From positions 69,733,465 through 69,797,464 of the forward strand of contig NC_081552.1 of the NCBI RefSeq assembly GCF_963082655.1: a stretch of DNA of 64,000 bases, in the 5' to 3' direction. This stretch comes from Stomoxys calcitrans (Eukaryota; Arthropoda; Insecta; Diptera; Muscidae). The notes below the pieces were generated by a model, which did not search any database, was not told the origin of the DNA, and saw only the letters and a list, made by a program, of their open reading frames with translations. Below are positions 10,787 through 23,312 of the stretch, one piece after another. The translations under genes were made by a program, and so were the position numbers. How positions within the stretch are numbered: the first letter of the stretch is position 1; each line of letters begins with the position of its first letter.

Positions 10787-11969
10787 TACAAACAAACAAA
10801 CAAACAAACAAACAAACAAACAAACAAACAAACAAACAAACAAACAAACAAACAAACAAACAAACAAACAAACAAACAAACAAACAAACAAACAAACAAA
10901 CAAACAAACAAACAAACAAACAAACAAACAAACAAACAAACAAACAAACAAACAAACAAACAAACAAACAAACAAACAAACAAACAAACAAACAAACAAA
11001 CAAACAAACAAACAAACAAACAAACAAACAAACAAACAAACAAACAAACAAACAAACAAACAAACAAACAAACAAACAAACAAACAAACAAACAAACAAA
11101 CAAACAAACAAACAAACAAACAAACAAACAAACAAACAAACAAACAAACAAACAAACAAACAAACAAACAAACAAACAAACAAACAAACAAACAAACAAA
11201 CAAACAAACAAACAAACAAACAAACAAACAAACAAACAAACAAACAAACAAACAAACAAACAAACAAACAAACAAACAAACAAACAAACAAACAAACAAA
11301 CAAACAAACAAACAAACAAACAAACAAACAAACAAACAAACAAACAAACAAACAAACAAACAAACAAACAAACAAACAAACAAACAAACAAACAAACAAA
11401 CAAACAAACAAACAAACAAACAAACAAACAAACAAACAAACAAACAAACAAACAAACAAACAAACAAACAAACAAACAAACAAACAAACAAACAAACAAA
11501 CAAACAAACAAACAAACAAACAAACAAACAAACAAACAAACAAACAAACAAACAAACAAACAAACAAACAAACAAACAAACAAACAAACAAACAAACAAA
11601 CAAACAAACAAACAAACAAACAAACAAACAAACAAACAAACAAACAAACAAACAAACAAACAAACAAACAAACAAACAAACAAACAAACAAACAAACAAA
11701 CAAACAAACAAACAAACAAACAAACAAACAAACAAACAAACAAACAAACAAACAAACAAACAAACAAACAAACAAACAAACAAACAAACAAACAAACAAA
11801 CAAACAAACAAACAAACAAACAAACAAACAAACAAACAAACAAACAAACAAACAAACAAACAAACAAACAAACAAACAAACAAACAAACAAACAAACAAA
11901 CAAACAAACAAACAAACAAACAAACAAACAAACAAACAAACAAACAAACAAACAAACAAACAAACAAAC
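10787..11969. repeat. (AAAC)n microsatellite, about 295 uninterrupted units
   Basis: About 1.18 kb of perfect AAAC/CAAA repeats with no visible interruption. It grows out of the short 'acaaacaaacaaac' found at the 3' end of repeat B (compare 31936-31950). The long NKQT-type and CLFV-type ORFs across it on both strands are translation artefacts. Confidence 0.97.
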
Positions 11970-12279
11970 TAAGTAAATAACTAACTATCTAAATAACTAA
12001 CTAACTAACTAACTAATGAATATAAACATATCAACAGAAAAAGAAAGATCAACAAGAAACTATGTAGATATGATGTCTGCTAACGGGCTAGAATGCATGG
12101 TGAATAAGATTACGAGAGAAGAAGTGCAAAAAAATAAAGGCACCTGAATTGATCATATTTTTGTACGCAAAAACAAAACAATAACAACCACTCTCGCTAT
12201 TGTAATTCAAACTGCCATTTCTGATCACTACTCTTGTTGGCTGTGTAGGAGATGCAAACAATCAAAACAAAACAAAAAA

Positions 12280-13498
12280 CAAGTAAAAAGGCGTTAAGTT
12301 CGGCCGGGCCGAACTTTGGATACCCACCACCTCGGGAATATATGTAAACCACCTTTCATCAAAATTCGGTGGAAATTTCATACCTTATGTCCCATATCAG
12401 TTATATCAAAATATGTTCCGATTTGGACCAAATACTAAAAGTACACTAGCTATATCTAAAAATAAACCGATCTGAACCATATACGACACGGATGTCGAAA
12501 AGCCTAACATAAGTCACTGTGTCAAATTTCAGTGAAATCGGATTATAAATGCGCCTTTTATGGGGCCAAGACCTTAAATCGCGATATCGGTCTATATGGC
12601 AGCTATATTCAAATCTCGACCGATCTGGGCAAAATTGAAGAAGGACTTCGTAGAGCCTAACCAAACTCACTGTCTCAAATTTCAGCGACATCGGACAATA
12701 ATTGCGTCTTTTATGGCCCCAAAACCTAAAACGTAGATATCGGTCAATATGGAAGCTATATCCAAATCTGAACCGATCTGTGCGATATTGCAGAAGTATG
12801 TCAAGGGGTTTAACTTAAATCACTGTCCCAAATTTCAGCAAGATTGGATAATTAATGTGGCTTTTATGGGACTTAGACCCTAAATCGGATGATCGGTCTA
12901 TATGGCAGCTATATCCAAGTCTGGACCGATCTGAGCCAAATTCACGGAGGATGTCGAAGGGCCTAACACAACTCACTGTCCCAAATATCAGCGAAATCGG
13001 ATAATAAATGTGGCTTTTATGGGACTTAAACCCTAAATCGGATGATCGGTCTATATGGCAGCTATATCCAAATCTGGACCGATCTGAGCCAAATTGACGG
13101 AGGATGTCGAAGGGCCTAACACAACTCACTGTCCCAAATTTCAGCAAAATCGGATAATAAATGTGGCTTTTATGGGCCTAAGACCCTAAATCGGCCGATC
13201 GGTCTATATGGGGGCTATATCAAGGTATAGTCCGATATAGCCCATCTTCGAACTTAACCTGCTTATGGACAAAAAAAGAGTCTGTGCAAAGTTTCAGCTC
13301 AATATCTCTATTTTTAAAGGCTGTAGCGTGATTTCAACAGACAGACGGACAGACGGACGGACATGCCTAGATCGTCTTAGATTTTTACGCTGATCAAGAA
13401 TATATATACTTTATAGGGTCGGAAATGGATATTTCGATGTGTTGCAAACGGAATGACAAAAAAATGAATATACCCCCATCCTTCGGTGGTGGGTATAA
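12280..13498 (+). mobile_element. INE-1/mini-me-like repeat, type A1, copy 1
   Basis: Starts 'caagtaaaaaggcgttaagt' with the perfect palindrome ttcggccgggccgaa. Subterminal inverted repeats follow: 'ggatacccaccacc' against 'ggtggtgggtata' at the end. The middle is a tandem array of ~150-bp monomers, each with 'tctatatggcagctatatcc' and 'aatttcagc(a/g)aaatcgg'. The tail has a GACR/(GTCY)n tract (13339-13365) and 'aagaatatatatactttata'. It is inserted in LINE 2 without an evident target duplication, as expected of Helitron-related elements. Non-coding. Confidence 0.8.
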
Positions 13499-13993
13499 TA
13501 ATGACTGCTTTGCTATCCACGGTACGGAACTAAAACAATCACCATGTGCCAAAATTAGTTCTAAAAGCGTAAATGAAATGATAAGAAAAACCAGGTGGAA
13601 TGAAGTTGTTAATCAAAACAAAAATTGTATGGAAAATTTTGAAAATTTGTACAAGAAATTTACAGAAATATACAGAAAGTCAATCCAAAACCGAAATGTG
13701 AAAAAAAGAAATGATTTTCCTTGGCTTAATGAGCAATTACTAAAGTACTGTGATATGAGGAGTCGGCTGTATAAAAGATATAAAAAAATATAAAAAAAAT
13801 AATAGAGACATTGAACGAGATTATAAAACCTATAATAACAAACTAAATCAAATAATAAATAATGCTAGAAACGAATATCGGAGAAAAGAATTCATAAAAA
13901 ACCGACATAACATCCGCGGAACTTGGTCATTAATCAATGAAATTACTGGCAAAAAAATGAAAATGTGGATGAAATAATAAAAAAAAACTTTAA

Positions 13994-15209
13994 CAAGTAA
14001 AAAAGCGTTAAGTTCGGCCGGGCCGAACTTTGGATACCCACCACCTCGGGAATATATGTAAACCACCTTTCATCAAAATTCGGTGGAAATTTCATACCTT
14101 ATGTCCCATATCAGTTATATCAAAATATGTTCCGATTTGGACCAAATACTAAAAGTACACTAGCTATATCTAAAAATAAACCGATCTGAACCATATACGA
14201 CACGGATGTCGAAAAGCCTAACATAAGTCACTGTGTCAAATTTCAGTGAAATCGGATTATAAATGCGCCTTTTATGGGGCCAAGACCTTAAATCGCGATA
14301 TCGGTCTATATGGCAGCTATATTCAAATCTCGACCGATCTGGGCAAAATTGAAGAAGGACTTCGTAGAGCCTAACCAAACTCACTGTCTCAAATTTCAGC
14401 GACATCGGACAATAATTGCGTCTTTTATGGCCCCAAAACCTAAAACGTAGATATCGGTCAATATGGCAGCTATATCCAAGTCTGGACCGATCTGAGCCAA
14501 ATTCACGGAGGATGTCGAAGGGCCTAACACAACTCACTGTCCCAAATATCAGCGAAATCGGATAATAAATGTGGCTTTTATGGGACTTAAACCCTAAATC
14601 GGATGGTCGGTCTATATGGCAGCTATATCCAAATCTGGACCGATCTGAGCCAAATTCACGGAGGATGTTGAAGGGCCTAACACAACTCGCTGTCCCAAAT
14701 TTCAGCAAAATCGGATAATAAGTGTGGCTTTTATGGGCCTAAGACCCTAAATTGGCATATCGGTCTATATGGCAGCTATATCCAAATCTGGACCGATCTG
14801 AGCCAAATTGACGGAGGATGTCGAAGGGCCTAACACAACTCACTGTCCCAAATTTCAGCAAAATCGGATAATAAATGTGGCTTTTATGGGCCTAAGACCC
14901 TAAATCGGCCGATCGGTCTATATGGGGGCTATATCAAGGTATAGTCCGATATAGCCCATCTTCGAACTTAACCTGCTTATGGACAAAAAAAGAGTCTGTG
15001 CAAAGTTTCAGCTCAATATCTCTATTTTTAAAGGCTGTAGCGTGATTTCAACAGACAGACGGACAGACGGACGGACATGCCTAGATCGTCTTAGATTTTT
15101 ACGCTGATCAAGAATATATATACTTTATAGGGTCGGAAATGGATATTTCGATGTGTTGCAAACGGAATGACAAAATGAATATACCCCCATCCTTCGGTGG
15201 TGGGTATAA
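13994..15209 (+). mobile_element. INE-1/mini-me-like repeat, type A1, copy 2
   Basis: Near-identical ends and nearly the same length as copy 1 (12280-13498). It lacks one internal monomer near its centre and has an extra one ('ttggcatatcggtctatatg' unit) near 14750-14900. Inserted in LINE 2 after 'aaaactttaa', again without a visible target duplication. Non-coding. Confidence 0.8.
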
Positions 15210-15394
15210 AAATGAAAATCTTAAACAAGTAACTGAAAATTTTGCTATCAAGTTCAAAGAAAACGTTGTGAATATTTTACATGACTGTGACATCAAAACC
15301 TGGTCTAGCAGAGAAACTAGGATACCAAACTCAATTTATATTGAACCAACAACGGAATTGGAAATATTGAACATACTTAGCAAACTAAACATAA

Positions 15395-16807
15395 CAAGTA
15401 AAAGCGTGCTAAGTTCGGCCGGGCCGAATCTTACATACCCTCCACCATGGATCGCATTTGCCGAGTTCTTCTCCCGGCATCTCTTCTTAGGCAAAAAAGG
15501 ATAAAAGAAAAGATTTGCTCTGCTATTATTATATTATTACATATTGGAGACCTATGTAAAATGTCAGCCAATTCGAATAAGATTCGGGCTATAGACCGAT
15601 TCAGATCATAATAAACACGTATGTTGATGGTCATGAGAAGATCCGTAGTACATAATTTCAGACAAATCGGATAATAATTGCGACCTCTAGAGGCTCGAGA
15701 AGTCAAGATCCCAGATCGGTTAATATGTCAGCTATATCAGGTTATGGACCGATTTGAATCATACTTGGCACAGATGTTGGATATCATAACAAAACACGTC
15801 GTGCAAAATTTCATTCCAATCGGATAAGCATTGCGCACTCTAGAGGCTCAAGAAGTCAAGACCCAAGATCGGTTTATATGGCAGCTATATTAGGTTATCG
15901 GTCGATTTGAACCATACTTGACACAGTTGTTGGATATCATAACAAAACACGTCGTGCAAAATTTCATTCCAATTGGATAAGAATTGCGCACTCTAGAGGC
16001 TCAAGAAGTCAAGACCCAAGATCGGTTTATATGGCAGCTATATTAGGTTATAGACCGATTTGAACCATACTTGGTACAGTTGTTGGATATCATAACAAAA
16101 CACGTCGTGCAAAATTTCATTCCAATTGGATAAGAATTGCGCACTCTAGAGGCTCAAGAAGTCAAGACCCAAGATCGGTTTATATGGCAGCTATATTAGG
16201 TTATAGACCGATTTGAACCATACTTGGCACAGTTGTTGGATATCATAACAAAACACGTCGTGCCAAAATTAATTCAAATCGAATAAGAATTGCGCCCTCT
16301 AGAGGCTCAAGAAGTCAAGACCCAAGATCGGTTTATATGGCAGCTATATCAAAACATGGACCGATTTGAACCATACTTGGCACAGTTGTTGGATATCATA
16401 ACAAAACACGTCGTGCAAAATTTCATTCCAATCGGATAAGAATTGCGCACTCTAGAGGCTCAAGAAGTCAAGACCCAAGATCGGTTTATATGGCAGCTAT
16501 ATCAAAACATGGACCGATATGGCTCATTTACAATACCAACCGACCTACACTAATAAGAAGTATTTGTGCAAAATTTCAAGCGGCTAGCTTTACTCCTTCG
16601 GAAGTTAGCGTGCTTTCGACAGACAGACGGACGGACGGACGGACGGACGGACGGACGGACAGACGGACGGACATGGCTAGATCGACATAAAATGTCGCGA
16701 CGATCAAGAATATATATACTTTATGGGGTCTCAGACGAATATTTCGAGTAGTTACAAACAGAATGACGAAATTAGTATACCCCCCATCTTATGGTGGTGG
16801 GTATAAA
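15395..16807 (+). mobile_element. INE-1/mini-me-like repeat, type A2, copy 1
   Basis: Head 'caagtaaaagcgtgctaagt' plus ttcggccgggccgaa, then 'ataccctccaccatgg' matched by 'tggtggtgggtata' at the end. It holds about six ~155-bp monomers ('ctctagaggctcaagaagtc', 'tatatggcagctatat', 'aaaacacgtcgtgcaaaatt'). A (GACG)n tract lies at 16620-16672, followed by 'aagaatatatatacttta'. Third insertion in LINE 2. ORFs over it are not genes. Confidence 0.8.
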
Positions 16808-18431
16808 AAAGGTGCAGGAGCCGATGGAATCAGACCAAAAGACCTAAAAGTAAACTTCTAACTTTTAGCTCCTGCAATAACCAACATCGTAAATGCAAGC
16901 ATAGCAGAGTTTTCAGTGCCAAAAATGTTAAAAACTGCATTTATTAGACCAATATACAAAAATGGAATTAAAAACGATTATAATAATTATCGACCAATTT
17001 CTATTTTACCCGCAATAGAAAAAATATTGGAAGAAATTATAGTAAGAAGGATTAGAGGATTTCTTACTAAATATAAAATTATAAATAAACGTCAATACGG
17101 ATTTCAGAAAGGTAAAAACATAAACCAATTACTTGGTCATTTCTCAACGCACATAAACAAATGTCTAGATAAAAGAATGCATTGTTTATTGTTTTTATTG
17201 ACTTCAGCAAAGCGTTTGACACACTATGCCATAAAAATATCATACGAATTCTTGAGAGAAATGGAATTCGAGGACAGTGTCTGGAATGGATAAAAGATTA
17301 CCTGAATCGCAGAACCTATAAAGTAAAAGTTGAAAATAGCTTAAGCAAAGAGGTATGCTTAACATATGGGGTTCCCCAGGGATCAAAACTGGGACCTATA
17401 TTGTTCCTGATATACGCCAATGAAATGCTGAAGCAACTGAATTCCAGCGAGACTTTCGCCTATGCCGATGACACTGCCATTGTAGTGGCTCATGAGAAGC
17501 TTGAATCAGCAATTAATATAATTCAATCGGAGTTAAATATCATATCTAGATATATCTATATATAAATATAAAATTTCATAACTATGATTGCCTGCACAAA
17601 AACAAGTCAACTTCAGCACTCCTCGATGACAAATGCGATACTCTCATAGAATCTGTTAACACGTACAAGTACCTGGGAGTCATGGTAGACAGTAATTTCA
17701 GCTGGAAAATACACATTCAAAATTTAAACAAGAAGTTACGCTGTGCTGGATATGCCATTTTCCATCTTGGCAACTATGCTCCCCTAGATGTGATAAAACA
17801 AGCCTATTTTTCACTTGCTGAATCATACATCCGTCATGGAATCACTGCTTTTGGAAATACATCGCACTTCAAAATAATACAGAAAACACAAAACAGGCTA
17901 CTTAAAATATTAGTAAAAAGCAAACCGGTACACTCACAACCGCAGATTAACTTGCGAAACGCCAACCCTCATAACTCCATCAATCAACTATATACACACA
18001 ATGTCGAAAACCACGATATTAAAGAATTTGCAAAAACACATCACATCTTGACTGTAAAATATATATACAAAACCACCATAATAAATGAATTCTACGACGA
18101 CTCATCCCTATTGCCAATAAATCATCAATACAACGCAAGAAGACGCGCAGAAGGAAGATACAATGTACCCAGATTCAACAATAAATATGGGAAAAATACA
18201 ATAGATATACAATTGCCTTCTATATTAAATGCGATACAGCCTCATGTCCTCTGTTTACAAAATAGATTTAAAAGGAAAAATGAAATTAAGAAATTCTTTA
18301 TTAACTCGCAATGAAGCGAATAAACTAAATTGTTTAAATTCCTTTGTAAAAGATTACCTTATAATACTTTGTTATCCATTGTTATCTTATTTGTAATGTT
18401 TAATTATGTATTTAATTAAGTACTACGAATT

Positions 18432-19476
<1,045 letters not shown>

Positions 19477-19479
19477 TAC

Positions 19480-20161
19480 TTTTATATTTCGGAATTGTAC
19501 AACCCTTGTGTTGCAATCTGCTAACTGACAGCTCTATTGTTAAGCTTGACATTTTTGCGCTATTTGTGTTGTTTACTGTAACTTAAAAGATTAATCTCGC
19601 CCAGAAAATGGAATTAAATAGTGAACATATCCGTGCGATTATTTTTGCGACTATCGACGTGGATTAACTATCGACGTCGATTGTTCCAAAAACCATTGAT
19701 GCTGTGCGCCAACTGATATTGCTAGATCGTCATGTCATGTGACCTATCGTCAGATTGAGACAACCTTAGGCATTAGTGGGACCAGTATTCGTTCAATATT
19801 GCATGAACATTTGACCGTAAAAAAATTTTTTTTGCGTTGGATCTCATACAATTTGTCAATCAAAGAAGGCTCGTGTCGATTGGTCGAAAGAAATGCTCCA
19901 AAAATTCGAAACAACTGCAAAACAAATAAAATTTAAGATCAACGTTTTTCGACACCTGAAGAAGCGGTTGATGCGTTCAGAATGCATGTTTTGAAGATGC
20001 CACAATCAGAGTGACAAAAGTGCTTCGACAATTGGTTCAAACGCATGCAAAAGTGTATAGATCTTAATGGGCTATATTTTGAAAAGCAATAAAGCGATTT
20101 TCGATGATTATTATTTGTTTTTGTATTCTCTAATACCAAAATATAAAGGGCAACCCTCGTA
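19480..20161 (+). mobile_element. Mariner remnant 1, internally deleted
   Basis: The left end keeps part of the terminal repeat ('ttttatatttcggaatt'); the right end is 'aaagggcaaccctcgta'. An N-terminal transposase piece is readable from 19604 (MELNSEHIRAIIF). After a deletion it continues with TYRQIETTLGISGTSIRSI (helix-turn-helix) at 19739-19936, then a C-terminal piece near 19940-20070. The catalytic core is missing. It is about 55% of full mariner length. Closely related to mariner 2, which hosts the BEL element. Confidence 0.8.
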
Positions 20162-20286
20162 TAAATCTGTGAACATTTTTGTAAAAATATTTTTATCGAG
20201 ATGCGTAAAGACGTATATAAGGAAGCGAACCATGCCAAAAAAAACATTGAACAAGTAAACATATGAAATTCGTACATACAAATGTC

Positions 20287-21128
20287 GTACAAAATTTCAG
20301 GCAAATCGGATAATAATTGCGCACTCTAGAGGCTCAAGAAGTCAATATCCCAGATCGGTTTATATGGCAGCTATATCAGGTTATAAACCGATTTGAACCT
20401 TATTTGACACAGTTGTTGAGAGTAAGAATAAAATACGTCACGCAAAATTCCGCAATTCCTATTCAAATCCAATAGGAATTGCGCCCTCTAGAAGCTCAAG
20501 AATTCAAGATCCAAGATCGGTTTATATGACAGCTATATCGGGTTATGGACCGATTTCAACCATACTTGGCGCAGTTGTTGGATATCATAACAAAATACAT
20601 CGTGCAAGAATTCATTCAAATCGGATAAGAATTGCGCCCGCTAGAGGCTCAAGAAGTCAAGACCCAAGATCGGTTTATATGGCAGCTATATCGAGTTATG
20701 GCCCGATTGAAACCGTACTTAGCACAGTTGTTGGATATCATAACAAAACACGTCGTGCAAAATTTCACTCAAATCGGATAAGAATTGCGCCCTCTAGAGG
20801 CTCAAGAAGTCAAGACCCAAGATCGGTTTATATGGCAGCTATATCAAAACATGGACCGATATGGCCCATTTACAATACCAACCGACCTACACTAATAAGA
20901 AGTATTTGTGCAAAATTTCAAGCGGCTACCTTTACTCCTTCGGAAGTTAGCGTGCTTTCGACAGACAGACGGACGGACGGACAGACGGACGGACATGGCT
21001 AGATCGACATAAAATGTCGCGACGATCAAGAATATATATACTTTATGGGGTCTCAGACGAATATTTCGAGTAGAATGACAGAATGACGAAATTAGTATAC
21101 CCCCCATCCTATGGTGGAGGGTATAAAA
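20287..21128 (+). repeat. INE-like repeat type A2, copy 2, 5'-truncated
   Basis: About four A2 monomers, then the conserved tail: 'aagcggctacctttactcct', a (GACG)n tract at 20962-20995, 'aagaatatatatacttta', and terminal 'atggtggagggtata'. The palindromic head is missing. Non-coding. Confidence 0.75.
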
Positions 21129-21178
21129 AAATTGAAAAAAGTATCTTCATTACATTATTTCTAAGGATTAGTACAAAA

Positions 21179-21878
21179 CAAATAAAAAGGCATTAAGTTC
21201 GGCCGTCACAATCCGTTGAAAATTGGATAACTTGTGTACACATATTCGGCACGAACATTGAGTGGTCTGTTAAATATGTCACTGTTGAATTTTGTATTTC
21301 AAATTTCAACAAAATCGGGTAATGAATAAAGCTTTTATTAGCTTCAGACTCTTAACCGGCATATCGGTCAATATGATAGCTATATCTAAATACAGTCCGA
21401 TGTGAACCATATTCCTTGACCTTTATCGGCAGATCGGTCTATATAGACGCTTTATATATATATGGTCCGATCTGAGCCATATTTGGGTCACATGTCGGAA
21501 AGCCTTAAACTACTCACTGTTTTAAATTTCGGCGAAATCGGATAAAAAATAAAGCATGGGCATTTGACCCTTTATCGACAGATCGGTCTATATAGCAGCT
21601 ATATCCAAATATGGTCCGATTTGGCCCGTTCAAGAACTTAATCAACGTGCACCAAAAAGACGTATCTGTGCAAAATTTCAGCTCAATATTTCAACTTTTG
21701 AAGGCTGTAGAGTGATTAAAACAGACGAACAGACACACGAACATCGTTAAATAGTTGTAGGTTTTTACGACGATCCGAAATATATATACTTTGTAGGGTC
21801 GGAAATTGATATTTCGATGTGTTGCAAACGGAATGACTAAATCAATATACCTCCTATCCTACGGTGGTGGGTATAAAA
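21179..21878 (+). repeat. INE-like repeat type A1, copy 3, short and diverged
   Basis: Head 'aataaaaaggcattaagttc' with a broken palindrome, about three monomers, a degenerate 'acagacgaacagacacacga' tract, and the end 'acggtggtgggtata'. Confidence 0.7.
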
Positions 21879-21954
21879 ATAAAAAATCCAAAAAGTCCAA
21901 TCCGGGATTCCAAATGTGAAACCCATTAAACCCATCTTACCAACGCTCGAGGGA

Positions 21955-22277
21955 GGCCACCGTAGCGCAGAGGTTAGCATGTCCGCCTATGACGCTAAAC
22001 GCCTGGGTTCGAATCCTGACGAGACCATCAGAAAAAATTTCCAGCGGTGGTTTTCCCCTCCTAATGCTGGCAACATTTGTGAGGTACTATGCCACGTAAA
22101 ACTTGTCTTCAAAGACGTGTCGCACTGCGGCACGCTGTTGGGACTCGGCTATAAAAAAGAGGCCCCTTATCATTGAGCTTAAAAACTTGAATCGGACTGC
22201 ACTCATTGATATGTGAGAAGTTTGCCCCTGTTCCTTAGTGGAATGTTTATGGGCAAAAATTGCAATTTTTTTTACCC
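21955..22277 (+). repeat. tRNA-derived SINE, copy 1, full length with target duplication
   Basis: The head is tRNA-like: an A box region 'tagcgcagaggttagcatg' and a perfect box B GGTTCGAATCC at 22006-22016. The body has 'ccttatcattgagctt' and 'agtttgcccctgttcc', with a short T-rich end. It is flanked by ACGCTCGAGGGA at 21943-21954 and 22278-22289, a 12-bp target duplication typical of LINE-mobilised SINEs. It would be transcribed by RNA polymerase III. Confidence 0.9.
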
Positions 22278-22289
22278 ACGCTCGAGGGA

Positions 22290-22519
22290 AGATTTAGCAT
22301 TAAAATGTTTAAATACATTTTCGCGTCCATCATTCCATCAATGAATACTATATTTCGAACTTCTTATGCCAACATACAACCCCAAACTATTGTTGAACCA
22401 CAACCATGCGTGACTGTTGAACTTACATTATTTATTTACGGTGGTTCCCCTGACATTACCAAATTATTTTTTTTGCCATAGTTCGCTTTCCTATAAACTA
22501 TTTAACTTTATTGAGCTCA
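22290..22519. other. No recognisable feature
   Basis: AT-rich sequence between a SINE and an INE-like array. A 73-codon ORF here has no recognisable domain. Confidence 0.4.
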
Positions 22520-23312
22520 GCGGCCCCGATCGGTCCAAATTTGGATATAGCTGCCATATAGATTTAAGGTTTGGGGCTCATAAAAGACGCATTTATTGTC
22601 CGATTTTACCAATATTTGGGACTGTGAGTTGTGTTGGGCCCTTCGACATCCTTCTTCAATTTGGCCCAGATTTGGATATAGCTGCCATATAGACCGATCT
22701 CCCGATTTAAGGTTATGGACCCATAAAAGACGCATTTTTGTCCGATTTGGGGCAGTAAGTTGAGATAGGTTCTTCAAATTTCTCCTTCAATTTGGCTAAG
22801 CTCAGTTTAGATTTAGATATAGCTGCCATACAGACCGATCTCTCGATTTAAGGTTTTGGGCGCATAAAAAGCGCATTTATTATCTGATTTCGCCGAAATT
22901 TGGGACAGTGGATTGTGTTCGACCCGTCGACAACTTTCTGCAATTTGGCGCAGATCGGTCTAAATTTGGATATATAGACCAATCTCTTGATTTAAGGTTT
23001 TGGGCCCATAAAAGGCGCATTAAATGTCCGATTTCGCCGAAATTTAGGACAGTGAGTTGTGTTAGAGCCTTCGACAACCCTCTTACATTTGGCCCATATC
23101 TGTTCAGATTTGGATATAGCTGCCATATGTACCGATCTCTCGATTTAAAGTCTTAGTTCCATAAAAGGCGCATTTATAATCCGATTTTACTGAAATTTTA
23201 CATAGTGACTTATGTTAAGCTTTTCGGCATTCGTTTCGTGAATGGTTCAGATCGGTCGTATTTGGATAAGGCTACCAAAAAGACCAATATTCTATTCTAC
23301 AAAATTGGACAA
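22520..23312 (-). repeat. Array of about five A1-type monomers, ends missing
   Basis: Five ~150-bp units on the minus strand, each with 'tttggatatagctgccatat' and 'aaggt(t/c)tggg(c/g)ccataaaa'. Neither the palindromic head nor the (GTCY)n tail is present. It ends abruptly at the RTE LINE 5' UTR. Confidence 0.7.

Larger units (their letters stand above)
12014..18431 (+). pseudogene. LINE 2: 5'-truncated relative of LINE 1, broken by three INE-like insertions
   Basis: Four pieces align in order with the LINE 1 protein. 12014-12279: endonuclease from MNINI to SDHY. 13499-13993: the EN-RT linker, with NDFPWLNEQLLKYCD and RHNIRGTWSLIN. 15210-15394: NFAIKFKENVVNI. 16808-18314: RT, with YRPISILPAIEKILEE, QYGFQKGKN, IDFSKAFDTL, GVPQGSKLGPILFLIYANE, FAYADDTAIVV and YKYLGVMVD, then the C-terminus ending NSQ. 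Further damage: stops near 12145, 13790 and 16859, a frameshift near 17195, and frame loss at 17556-17680. The 3' UTR ends in (AACT)n, not poly(A), so it belongs to a different subfamily from LINE 1. Inactive. Confidence 0.88.

Noticed and set aside
10695..11976. Very long ORFs on both strands (NKQT and CLFV repeats)
   Set aside because: They are translations of the AAAC microsatellite, open in several frames at once.
20526..21002. 100-180-codon ORFs inside A1/A2 repeats (also 12815-13147, 14160-14708, 40244-40546)
   Set aside because: They arise because ~150-bp monomers lack stops in one frame; repeat polypeptides such as FGSDRSRFGYSCHIDR change with unit order and have no start or domain logic.
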